Assembly: GCA_903824785.1 (NCBI GenBank)
Contig: CAIJYD010000052.1
Span: 1-64,000 of the forward strand
Reading direction: 5' to 3'
Source: an uncultured Bacteroidota bacterium
GTDB lineage: Bacteria; Bacteroidota; Bacteroidia; Bacteroidales; VadinHA17
Length of the DNA stretch: 64,000 nucleotides
The position numbers were made by a program, and so were the translations under genes. A model generated the notes under the pieces. It was not told the DNA's origin. It saw only the letters and a list, made by a program, of their open reading frames with translations, and ran no database searches. Below are positions 35,700-43,912 of this stretch, in pieces. Position 1 is the first letter of the stretch. Every line of letters starts with the position of its first letter.

Positions 35700-36647
35700 C
35701 TATACCAGTATTTTTGTTGTAAGGTTGGTAATGCTGGTCTGGATATCATCGAATGGTTTACCCTCTCTTGATTTGTCCTGTTCCACGATCATATATTTCA
35801 TCCCTGCGATATCTTTTGCTGCCAGGATCTCTTTGAAATTAATTACTCCGGCACCTACAGGGGCAAAATCAGATACTCCCGTTGTGGTAAAAAACGGAGC
35901 TTCATTCGTGAACATATCTTTCATATGGAAAACCTGAAACCTGCCAGGGTATTTATTGATTACTTCAACAGGGTTTTGTCCGGCCTTGGTCAGCCAGAAG
36001 AGATCAAGTTCCATAGTTACAAGATCTTTATCGAGTTCAGCCATAAAAATATCGTAGAAAGGAACTTTTCCTTCAAGGGTAGCGAATTCGAAATTATGAT
36101 TGTGATAACCAAACTGGATGCCGCTTTCTTTCATAATAGCTCCAACCTTGTTCCAGTCGGCAACCATTTTCTGAAAGCTGGCTACAGATTTACGAGCCTC
36201 TTCCACAACCCATGGCTGCATGCAATACTTAACACCTAATTTTGCATGATCTTCTGCCATTATTTTTGCATTCTCAAGTGTAATGCCTTGAGCTTCAACC
36301 TGTGTATGACTGCTAAGAATTTCCATTCCGAGGTCATTCACCATTTTCCGGAAATCGGAAGGTTCGTAACCGTAAAACTTGCCATTGGCATAGCCTGCCA
36401 GTTCAACATATTTATAGCCGCAGTCAGAAACTTTTTTAAGGGAACCAGGAGTATCAGTTCCCATAGCATCGCGGATTGTGTATAGCTGAAGACCGATCCC
36501 GAAAGTTTTAGGATCAGGAACTGTAACCGCAGCTACTGGCGCTGGCTTAACACCCGATTTGCAACTGTATTGAGAAAGCGCTACGGCTCCGAGAACTCCT
36601 GCGGAAGTGACTCTGAGAAATTCCCTTCTTGAATGTTTTGTTTTCAT
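35700..36647 (-). CDS. Tat-exported sugar phosphate isomerase/epimerase-like TIM barrel protein
   Basis: This 315-residue protein of the xylose-isomerase-like TIM barrel family begins with a twin-arginine signal (SRREFLR, residues 6-12) and a hydrophobic stretch that ends near a possible lipobox (LSQYSCK). The barrel runs from IGLQLYTIRDAMG to the end. Metal-site residues are suggested by FGYHNHNFEF, MELDLFWLTKAG, VFHMKD and a late MIVEQD. Related Bacteroidetes proteins act on sugars or inositol derivatives in the periplasm; the substrate here is unknown. It is a single-gene transcript as far as I can see. Confidence 0.88.
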   Translation of the reverse strand: MKTKHSRREFLRVTSAGVLGAVALSQYSCKSGVKPAPVAAVTVPDPKTFGIGLQLYTIRDAMGTDTPGSLKKVSDCGYKYVELAGYANGKFYGYEPSDFRKMVNDLGMEILSSHTQVEAQGITLENAKIMAEDHAKLGVKYCMQPWVVEEARKSVASFQKMVADWNKVGAIMKESGIQFGYHNHNFEFATLEGKVPFYDIFMAELDKDLVTMELDLFWLTKAGQNPVEVINKYPGRFQVFHMKDMFTNEAPFFTTTGVSDFAPVGAGVINFKEILAAKDIAGMKYMIVEQDKSREGKPFDDIQTSITNLTTKILV

Positions 36648-36809
36648 GGTTAGTATTTTAAGTAAATATTCAGGATTTTCATAATAAAAAACTGTGTTAA
36701 AAATACAGTAATAAAATTAATATTGAGTATTAGGGAGCAGTAAAAAGTCTCTTATTATAAATCAATGTGCTATTGCAATTATAATTTTATCGTCTTTTAA
36801 TATATTTAG

Positions 36810-36817
36810 TATATTTG
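36810..36817 (+). promoter_or_regulatory. -7 box of the metal efflux operon
   Basis: TATATTTG is an exact TAnnTTTG match 33 bp before the ATG at 36851. This argues against a TTG start at 36815, which would lie inside the promoter. Confidence 0.5.
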
Positions 36818-36850
36818 CAACTTGAAAAAAGGCATAAGGTTCTTAAAATA

Positions 36851-37243
36851 ATGCGGATACGGTTTAAAAACATACAGAATTTTTTCTTAATGCTTGCATG
36901 GCTGGTTATGATGGCTCATTTGGTTATACCTCACGATCACCATCAGGCTGAATCAATTAACAGTCAGGATAGTACCTGTCCGGTTTCCGATAACAACTCC
37001 GGGCATCATTCAGGGTTACCCATTCACTGCAATGCCTTTAATAATCTGGCGGAAGCTAAATTACCTGCATATAGTTTCATAAATAATATTCATTTAAATG
37101 ATATCCTCTCTCAAGGATATCATGATGCGTCTGATTTTTCAATTCCGGCTATTTCTATCTCTTTTCCTGACCTGCCGGAACCTTTTGCTGATTATCATCT
37201 TCTGGAGTTTTCTCCTTTGAGGGCTCCTCCGGTTCAGTGCTGA
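36851..37243 (+). CDS. His-rich small exported protein upstream of CusA
   Basis: This protein of about 130 residues has an N-terminal membrane helix or signal (NFFLMLAWLVMMAHLVIP), followed directly by a histidine-rich segment (PHDHHQAESI, then NNSGHHSGLPIHCNAF) with two cysteines. I know no experimentally described family. Similar short His-rich proteins precede RND metal pumps in Bacteroidetes, and the histidine cluster suggests periplasmic capture of Cu, Zn or Co. I start it at MRIRFKNIQ because a TTG 12 codons upstream overlaps the -7 box. The CusA-like gene starts 124 bp downstream. Confidence 0.75.
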   Translation: MRIRFKNIQNFFLMLAWLVMMAHLVIPHDHHQAESINSQDSTCPVSDNNSGHHSGLPIHCNAFNNLAEAKLPAYSFINNIHLNDILSQGYHDASDFSIPAISISFPDLPEPFADYHLLEFSPLRAPPVQC

Positions 37244-37367
37244 AACATTAGCAACAAACCCTCTTTACTGACTTTACTCTTTAGATGAAACGAGTGATTC
37301 ATTTTTTTTGTGGGGAAATGTGTGCTGACACGCTGTAAGTTTGTTTTAACCGGAAAATTATTTCATA

Positions 37368-40300
37368 ATGATAAACAGGATAATCTCATTCTCAGTAAAA
37401 AATAAATTTATTGTCGGAATATTTATCGTGGCACTGATAGGGTGGGGAACCTATTCCTTAGCGCGATTGCCGATAGATGCCATTCCGGATATCACCAACA
37501 ACCAGGTACAGATCATATCCCTGGCACCATCGCTTGCTGTTCAGGAGGTGGAGAGCTTTATTACAGCTCCTGTTGAGGTTGCCGTAGCAAGTATTCCGAA
37601 GATTATTGAACTCAGGTCTATTTCCCGTTTGGGATTGTCTGTAATAACTGTTGTTTTTGAAGACAACGCAGATATCTACTGGGCCAGACAACAGTTAGCC
37701 GAACGGCTGAAGGAAGCTGAAGAATCAATTCCTGCTGGTGTGGCTCAGATTTCACTTGCACCTGTATCGACAGGTTTGGGCGAGATATTTCAATATCGCC
37801 TTGCAGTTGAAAAAGGATATGAAAAAAAATATAATCCGATGGAGCTGCGTACTATTCAGGATTGGATTGTACGGCGCGAAATGCTCGGGACGCCAGGTGT
37901 AGCTGATATAAACAGTTATGGTGGATTCGTTAAGCAGTATGAGATTGCTGTAAATCCAGAAAGACTGCGCGGTATGGGCTTGACACTAAGCGATATATTT
38001 TCTGCCCTTGAAAAAAATAACGAAAATACAGGAAGCGCCTATTTTGATAAAAAACCAACTGCCTATTTTATTAGAGGAATCGGCCTGGTGAAAACCATTG
38101 AAGATATTGAAAAGATTGTTGTCAAAACCGGCGCCAATGGGATTCCTCTTCTGATCGGCGATATTGCAACAGTTCAGTTTGGAAGTGCAACGAGATACGG
38201 AGCTTTTGTTGTTGATACAACTGAAGCTGTTGGCGGTGTGGTGATGATGCTCAAAGGGGCTAATGCACATGAAGTGATCTCCGATGTTGAAAAACGTATT
38301 GAGGTAATACAGAAGTCATTGCCGAAAGAGGTAAAGATTGAACCTTTTTTAAATCGCTCCGATCTGGTAGGCAGGGCAATAGGGACAGTATCTGGAAATC
38401 TTATAGAGGGTGCCCTGATTGTAATCTTCATCCTTGTTATCCTGCTTGGAAATATGCGTGCCGGGCTTATTGTAGCTTCAGTCATTCCGCTGGCAATGCT
38501 TTTTGCTGTTTCAATGATGAACCTGTTTGGCGTGTCGGGAAACCTGATGAGCCTTGGTGCCATCGACTTCGGACTGATTGTTGATGGTGCAGTTATTATT
38601 GTCGAAAGCGTTGTGCATCGTCTTGCCCTGAGCAATAATAACAGGGGAGTTGCAAAACTCAGCCAGGAGCAGATGGACGAAAACGTTCTCGATTCGGCAA
38701 AGGAGATGATGAGTTCCTCAACATTCGGACAGGTAATAATATTAATAGTTTACCTTCCGATTATGGCTCTTGTAGGAATTGAAGGGAAAATGTTTCGCCC
38801 TATGGCACAGGTAGTTACGTTTGCGCTTATTGGAGCTGCAATCCTTTCCCTTACCTATGTTCCAATGGCTTCAGCACTGTTCCTTGATAAGAATACCGGA
38901 TATAAGCCAAACTTCTCTGACAGGCTTATCGGGGGAATCAGAAAAGTATTTGATCCGGCCATTGCATTTGCCCTTAAAAGGAAGCTCTTTGTTTCTGTAT
39001 CTGCAGTTGCTTTGTTTATTCTCAGCCTGTGGCTATTCAGTCGTCTGGGCGGAGAGTTTATTCCTCAGCTCGAAGAGGGAGATCTTGCTTCAAGCGTCAT
39101 AACCCTGCAGGGTGGCTCATTGACAAATACAGTTGATAAAGTCATTATGGCCAATAAAATACTGCTCGATAATTTTCCTGAGATAAAACATGCTGTATGC
39201 AAAATTGGTGCAGGTGAGATTCCTACCGATCCTACACCAATGGAGACAGGTGATTATGTTATTACCTTAAAAGATAAAAGTGAATGGGTCTCTGCAAAAA
39301 ACCGTGAGGAACTTGTTGCAAAAATGGAAGAAAAACTGGTGGCTCTTGCAGGGGTGAAATTTGAGTTTCAGCAGCCAATAGCAATGCGTTTTAATGAGCT
39401 GATGACAGGGTCGAAGCAGGATATTGCAATTAAAATATTCGGAGATGACCTGAATACTCTAGCTCAGAAAGCATCGGATGTGGAAAGTGTAATCAGCACT
39501 ATACCAGGTGTTCAGGATATAAATGTTGAAAAAGTTACAGGGCTGGCTCAGGTGCAGGTCGAATATAACCGTGACCGCCTTTCTCAATATGGTCTTTCGG
39601 TAAAGGATGTGAACAGTATTCTCAGGGCTGCTTTTGCCGGTAGTCAGGCAGGGGTGGTTTTTGATGAAGAAAAACGCTTCGGTCTGGTTGTGCGTCTTGA
39701 TAAAGATTACCGCCAGAGCCTCGACGATGTTAAGAACCTCACAGTTGCCCTTCCCGATGGCAATCAGATTCCTTTTGAACAAATAGCTGATATCTCAGTT
39801 AAATCCGGTCCGGCACAGGTATCGAGAGAGAATACCAGACGAAGGATTACTATTGGATTCAATGTGCGTAACCGTGACATTCAGAGTGTAATAAGTGATG
39901 TCAAGGCGCAGGTTGATGAAAAGATTAAACTTCCGGCAGGATATTTTGTAAATTACGGAGGTCAGTTTATGAACCTCGAGGCTGCACGGAAAAGATTATC
40001 AATTGCCGTTCCGGTTGCACTGCTTCTGATATTTGTCTTACTCTATTTTACTTTCCACTCAGTAAAACAATCGCTGCTTATTTTTACCGCTGTACCTATG
40101 TCAGCTATTGGCGGGGTGTTTGCATTATGGATGCGCGACATGAATTTCTCAATATCGGCTGGGGTGGGGTTTATTGCTTTATTCGGGGTGGCTGTCCTGA
40201 ACGGGATTGTGCTGATTTCTGAGTTCAACCGGCTTGAAAAGGAAGGCATCTCCGACATTACTGAGAGAGTTCTGAAAGGACTTAATAACCGTTTACGCCC

Positions 40301-41756
40301 TGTGATAATGACTGCTGCAGTTGCCTCTTTCGGGTTTCTTCCGATGGCTTTGTCAGTTTCTGCCGGGGCCGAAGTTCAGAAGCCGCTGGCAACGGTAGTC
40401 ATTGGTGGCCTGATAACTTCTACTATTCTTACACTGATAATCCTTCCGGTATTCTATATTCTCTTATCATCAGGTAACTTCAGATTCCGAAACAGGGGAA
40501 GAATTTCCGAAAAGATTGTAGCGGTATTACTGTTATCAGGAATAGTGTCAGGTTTCAATACAATATACGGGCAGGAGACAAAGATAATATCTGTTAAGGA
40601 TGCCATAAGCATAGCACTTGACAGCAGCCTTTCAGTTAAATCCGCAGGATACTCTGTTGACGCAGCCAGGGCGCTGAAAGGAGCGGCATTTGATCTTCCA
40701 AAAACAGTTTTTGACGGACAATACGGCCGGTTCAACTCTTTTACTAACGATAACAGCATCTCCGTTTCACAGTCATTTGCATTCCCGTCGGTTTATGTTA
40801 ACAGGAATAAGCTGGCCGGCGCCAATATCAAAAGCAGCGAATTGAAGTATAAGGTTTCGAGGCTCGAAACAGCAACAGAGGTAAAGCAGGTTTACTGGCA
40901 GTTTGTTTATATCATTTCAAAGCAAAAACTGCTCTCATATCAGGATAGCCTCTATTCAGTTCTTCTGAAAGCAACCGAACTATTGGCCAGCTCAGGAGAG
41001 ACAAACCATCTTGAAATGATAACGACCCGTTCGCAAAGTCTGGAGATAAGGAACCAGCTATTCCAGGCCACTGCCGATATTGGAATATACAGCCGGAAGC
41101 TTAAAATTCTCCTTAATATCTCTGCTCTGCCCGTCCCTTCTGATACCGGATTGCACCGGATTGAGTTTCCATTGGTGAAAGATAGCGCAGCGGCCGGGGA
41201 AAACCCTTCACTGGGATATTTTCAGCAGCAGGCTGAGATCTCGAGAATTGAAAATAAGCTGGAGCGCAGTCTGATGATGCCCGATCTGAATGTGGGCTAT
41301 TTCAGTCAGACAATAATAGGGACCCAGGATGTTAACGGGACCCCGCGCAGTTTCGGTAACGATTTCCGGTTTTCCGGAATTCAGGCCGGTATTTCAGTTC
41401 CTCTCTGGTTTGTACCTTTTACCTCACGTGCAAAAGCGGCAAAAATAAATGAGAACATTGCAAGAAGTGATGCAGAAAATTATGCCCGGACAGTTTCCGG
41501 AAATTACCTATCCTTACTCGACGAGTACCGCAAGTTCTCATCTGCAGTTGATTATTATGAGAAGCAGGCCATCCCGGAAACTGACCTGATAATTGACCAG
41601 GCAACACGAAGCTATAAGGCCGGTGCTCTTGATTTCCTCGATTTTGTCCATACTCTTAACAGTACAGTGGCAATGCGGCAGAGCTATCTTGATGCTCTGA
41701 ATAACTGCAATCAGACAATTATTTCAATCGAATATATTACAGGAAAAATATTTTAA
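37368..41756 (+). CDS. CusA/CzcA heavy-metal RND pump fused to an outer-membrane factor
   Basis: This 1462-residue protein combines two transport components. Residues 1 to about 1045 form a heavy-metal RND inner-membrane pump: twelve helices, ITNNQVQIISLAPSLAVQEV near the N-terminus, and the proton-relay region FGLIVDGAVIIVESVVHR in helix 4. After a further hydrophobic segment (about 1046-1065, AVLLLSGIVSGFNTIYGQ), residues 1070-1462 resemble a TolC/CusC-type outer-membrane factor, including KDAISIALDSSLSVKSAGY and the late LDFLDFVHTLNSTVAMRQSYL. This fusion is known in Bacteroidetes. The extra helix would return the chain to the periplasm. The CusB-type adaptor gene follows after 12 bp. Confidence 0.92.
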   Translation: MINRIISFSVKNKFIVGIFIVALIGWGTYSLARLPIDAIPDITNNQVQIISLAPSLAVQEVESFITAPVEVAVASIPKIIELRSISRLGLSVITVVFEDNADIYWARQQLAERLKEAEESIPAGVAQISLAPVSTGLGEIFQYRLAVEKGYEKKYNPMELRTIQDWIVRREMLGTPGVADINSYGGFVKQYEIAVNPERLRGMGLTLSDIFSALEKNNENTGSAYFDKKPTAYFIRGIGLVKTIEDIEKIVVKTGANGIPLLIGDIATVQFGSATRYGAFVVDTTEAVGGVVMMLKGANAHEVISDVEKRIEVIQKSLPKEVKIEPFLNRSDLVGRAIGTVSGNLIEGALIVIFILVILLGNMRAGLIVASVIPLAMLFAVSMMNLFGVSGNLMSLGAIDFGLIVDGAVIIVESVVHRLALSNNNRGVAKLSQEQMDENVLDSAKEMMSSSTFGQVIILIVYLPIMALVGIEGKMFRPMAQVVTFALIGAAILSLTYVPMASALFLDKNTGYKPNFSDRLIGGIRKVFDPAIAFALKRKLFVSVSAVALFILSLWLFSRLGGEFIPQLEEGDLASSVITLQGGSLTNTVDKVIMANKILLDNFPEIKHAVCKIGAGEIPTDPTPMETGDYVITLKDKSEWVSAKNREELVAKMEEKLVALAGVKFEFQQPIAMRFNELMTGSKQDIAIKIFGDDLNTLAQKASDVESVISTIPGVQDINVEKVTGLAQVQVEYNRDRLSQYGLSVKDVNSILRAAFAGSQAGVVFDEEKRFGLVVRLDKDYRQSLDDVKNLTVALPDGNQIPFEQIADISVKSGPAQVSRENTRRRITIGFNVRNRDIQSVISDVKAQVDEKIKLPAGYFVNYGGQFMNLEAARKRLSIAVPVALLLIFVLLYFTFHSVKQSLLIFTAVPMSAIGGVFALWMRDMNFSISAGVGFIALFGVAVLNGIVLISEFNRLEKEGISDITERVLKGLNNRLRPVIMTAAVASFGFLPMALSVSAGAEVQKPLATVVIGGLITSTILTLIILPVFYILLSSGNFRFRNRGRISEKIVAVLLLSGIVSGFNTIYGQETKIISVKDAISIALDSSLSVKSAGYSVDAARALKGAAFDLPKTVFDGQYGRFNSFTNDNSISVSQSFAFPSVYVNRNKLAGANIKSSELKYKVSRLETATEVKQVYWQFVYIISKQKLLSYQDSLYSVLLKATELLASSGETNHLEMITTRSQSLEIRNQLFQATADIGIYSRKLKILLNISALPVPSDTGLHRIEFPLVKDSAAAGENPSLGYFQQQAEISRIENKLERSLMMPDLNVGYFSQTIIGTQDVNGTPRSFGNDFRFSGIQAGISVPLWFVPFTSRAKAAKINENIARSDAENYARTVSGNYLSLLDEYRKFSSAVDYYEKQAIPETDLIIDQATRSYKAGALDFLDFVHTLNSTVAMRQSYLDALNNCNQTIISIEYITGKIF

Positions 41757-41768
41757 CAATATATAATT

Positions 41769-42953
41769 ATGACAAAATTAAGTAATGCATCTATAGCGAT
41801 TTATTCAGTCCTTATTCTCTCAATGGTTTCTTGTAACAGCAAAGGAAAACAGGTTGACGGAATAGTTAAACTTGAAGTACTGCCGGCAGATATTGTGGAA
41901 CTCAGGGCTGACCAGATAAAGCTGGCAAGTATTGAACTCGGATCGGTGGAGATGCATCAGATGAGGAATGTGCTTAAAGTAAACGGAGTTATTTCTGTTT
42001 CCCCTCAGAATTTTGCAACAGTCTGTATGCCAATGGGTGGGTTTATTAAAAGCACAAATCTCCTCCCTGGAAACCCTGTAACCAAAGGGCAGACAATTGC
42101 AGTTATTGAAAATCAGGAGTTTATAGATATTCAGCAGAGCTTTCTTGAAGCTAAAAACAAACTTATTTATGCTGAAGCAGAATTTGTACGCCATACTGAT
42201 TTATATAAGAGCGATGTTTATTCAGAACAGAATCTTCAGAAGGTTACTGTGGAGTACAGGAACCTTAAGGCACTGGTGAAATCGCTTGAGCAGAAACTTC
42301 TGCTGATCGGAATAGATCCGGGTAAGCTGAGTGAAGAAAACATAAGCAGCTCGGTTAATCTGGTTTCGCCTATTAATGGTTTTCTGACAGCAGTTAATGT
42401 TAATATCGGGAAATTTGTTTCATCTGCCGATGTGCTGTTTGAAATTGTTAACAGCAACAAGCTTTTTCTGGAATTGTCTCTGTTTGAAAAAGATGCAGAT
42501 AAAGTCTCTGCCGGTCAGAAATTATCGTTTTATGTTAATAATGAAACCGAAGTGCATGAAGCGGTTCTTACTCAAACCGGAAAGTCAGTGAGCAATGAAA
42601 AAACATTTCGTGTATACGCCTCTGTAACAAGCTCTTGCAAGAATCTTTTTCCCGGTATGTATGTTAATGCATTTATTGAAGAATCGGATAATAAAGTCAC
42701 CGTACTTCCTGCAGATGCCGTCGTAAGTTTCGATGATAAGGATTATATCTTCACGTATGAAAAAGAGAAGGAAGAAGCCGGAATGCCATTCACCGAATAC
42801 CGTATGGTTGAGGTTGAGAAGGGGGTAAGCGGGTCAGGATTTACGGAAATAAAACTACCAGATGGCTTTAATTTCATGGATAAAAAAATTGTAACAAAAG
42901 GAGCCTATAACCTGCTTTCAGCAAAGAAAAACGCAGGTGAAATGGCCTGCTGA
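41769..42953 (+). CDS. CusB/CzcB periplasmic adaptor lipoprotein
   Basis: This is the membrane fusion protein of a metal RND system, 394 residues. The lipobox ILSMVSC puts the lipidated cysteine at about residue 22. The order of domains is that of CusB-type adaptors: a beta-barrel and lipoyl half (GGFIKSTNLLPGNPVTKGQTIAVIENQEF), an alpha-helical hairpin (FLEAKNKLIYAEAEFVRHTDLYK and VEYRNLKALVKSLEQKL), the second lipoyl half (VSPINGFLTAVNVNIGKFV), and C-terminal beta domains. It links the inner-membrane pump with the outer-membrane factor fused to it. It is the last gene of the operon. Confidence 0.92.
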   Translation: MTKLSNASIAIYSVLILSMVSCNSKGKQVDGIVKLEVLPADIVELRADQIKLASIELGSVEMHQMRNVLKVNGVISVSPQNFATVCMPMGGFIKSTNLLPGNPVTKGQTIAVIENQEFIDIQQSFLEAKNKLIYAEAEFVRHTDLYKSDVYSEQNLQKVTVEYRNLKALVKSLEQKLLLIGIDPGKLSEENISSSVNLVSPINGFLTAVNVNIGKFVSSADVLFEIVNSNKLFLELSLFEKDADKVSAGQKLSFYVNNETEVHEAVLTQTGKSVSNEKTFRVYASVTSSCKNLFPGMYVNAFIEESDNKVTVLPADAVVSFDDKDYIFTYEKEKEEAGMPFTEYRMVEVEKGVSGSGFTEIKLPDGFNFMDKKIVTKGAYNLLSAKKNAGEMAC

Positions 42954-42997
42954 GAATATCACATGGAATCAGTTTAATTCAGATATTGCTGTATCTG

Positions 42998-43597
42998 TTA
43001 CCAGTTCGAATCATACCACGACCTTACATCAGTGGCAACCATACCAGCCTTGATGGCTGCTTCAATACCAAGGTCTCCGTCTTCAAATACTTCGATAAAC
43101 TCAGGGTCGACATTCATTTGTTCAGCACATTTAAGGAATGTTTCGGGATGGGGTTTGAAATTATCAACATCATTGGCAGTTACAACTATGTCAAAATATT
43201 TCCGCAGACCGGTTATCTCAAGAGTCCGTTCAACAGCTAACCGGTGACCTCCCGTTCCTACTGACATAGGTAATATTCCATGATATTTTTTTACAATTTC
43301 CACAACAGGCAAAATAGGTTTTACAAGGTGCTGGTCTTTATAAAACTCCTTAAGTTTTTCATTCATAATCTCATCGATAGAAACATTTCCGTTCAGGTTG
43401 CACTCTTTGATTATCTCACTTGCAATTATCCAGCCCGGACTGCCGGTATGTTTCCTCAGGAAAGCCGGTTCTATATCGGCTCCGAATTTCTTACAGGCTA
43501 TTTTCCATCCCCTGAAATGAAAAGGCATTGTATCGGCCAGCGTACCATCCAGATCAAAGATGAGTCCCTTGATACCGGGTTTAATTTCGTATTGCAT
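42998..43597 (-). CDS. HAD-superfamily phosphatase/phosphoglucomutase
   Basis: This 199-residue HAD-family protein of the beta-phosphoglucomutase-like subgroup has the nucleophile motif GLIFDLDGTLADTMPFH (residues 11-27), followed by a cap domain. Later come SVGTGGHRLAVERTLEI with a threonine motif and the acidic metal-binding VFEDGDLGIEAAIKAG. Whether it is a mutase or a sugar phosphatase cannot be read from sequence. It is transcribed alone and convergent with the efflux operon, with 44 bp between the stops. A -7 box with a plausible -33 element precedes it. Confidence 0.9.
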   Translation of the reverse strand: MQYEIKPGIKGLIFDLDGTLADTMPFHFRGWKIACKKFGADIEPAFLRKHTGSPGWIIASEIIKECNLNGNVSIDEIMNEKLKEFYKDQHLVKPILPVVEIVKKYHGILPMSVGTGGHRLAVERTLEITGLRKYFDIVVTANDVDNFKPHPETFLKCAEQMNVDPEFIEVFEDGDLGIEAAIKAGMVATDVRSWYDSNW

Positions 43598-43615
43598 TTT
43601 TTTATTTTATGGCGG

Positions 43616-43644
43616 CAAATGTAGAAAGAAAATGTGGAAACCAA
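43616..43644 (-). promoter_or_regulatory. Promoter of the HAD phosphatase gene
   Basis: On the minus strand, TACATTTG (43616-43623) is an exact -7 box, with TTG (43642-43644) 18 bp upstream as a possible -33 element. The ATG is 19 bp downstream of the box. Confidence 0.5.
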
Positions 43645-43720
43645 TAAAAAGTCCATAAAGTTGAAAATACTGACAACCTGAAAGGTTCGTCAGTGTCTAT
43701 AAAGTCCATAATTTAATCAG

Positions 43721-43778
43721 ACTTGCATGACCTGCATGACTTGCACTACTTGCACGACTTTCAAGACAATATTCTTCA
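43721..43778. repeat. 9-bp tandem repeat with a conserved flank
   Basis: Five units of the type ACTTGCATG/ACTTGCACG (43721-43765) run into ACAATATTCTTCA (43766-43778). The same unit, in two copies, with the same 3' flank occurs at 56414-56444. It sits in the 315-bp spacer before the CheB-CheR gene, which holds no gene. Confidence 0.7.
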
Positions 43779-43809
43779 GATTATCAGGATTTTTAACCTT
43801 TTGTTTTTA

Positions 43810-43829
43810 ACTTTAGCTCACTCCAAACT
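43810..43829. repeat. Left arm of a 20-nt inverted repeat bracketing the signalling cluster
   Basis: ACTTTAGCTCACTCCAAACT is the exact reverse complement of 56258-56277. The pair encloses 12.4 kb. A shorter, imperfect copy of the core is at 27070-27082. Confidence 0.65.
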
Positions 43830-43857
43830 TTTTTTTTCAATTACTTGATATTAAATG

Positions 43858-43865
43858 TATCTTTA
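43858..43865 (+). promoter_or_regulatory. Possible -7 box of the signalling operon
   Basis: TATCTTTA matches TAnnTTTG at all positions except the last, 48 bp before the CheB-CheR ATG. Confidence 0.3.
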
Positions 43866-43912
43866 CAAAAGTTAATTTTTATTTACAGAGTTTAAGCAAA
43901 AATATTATAGGG

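Noticed and set aside
35483-35722. Open frame with repeated Val-Glu-Arg
   Set aside because: It arises from a 9-bp tandem repeat and then runs through low-complexity intergenic DNA; no domain and no conserved start.
37086-37130. Hairpin GATATCCTCTC..GGATATC inside the His-rich gene as a terminator
   Set aside because: It is within the coding frame, has no T-run and is followed by the efflux genes.
38174-38635. Antisense open frame in the CusA-like gene
   Set aside because: It lies opposite a conserved RND domain and has no supporting features.
43721-43765. Possible CRISPR array
   Set aside because: Units are 9 bp and directly adjacent, without spacers of constant length; no cas genes are in the window.
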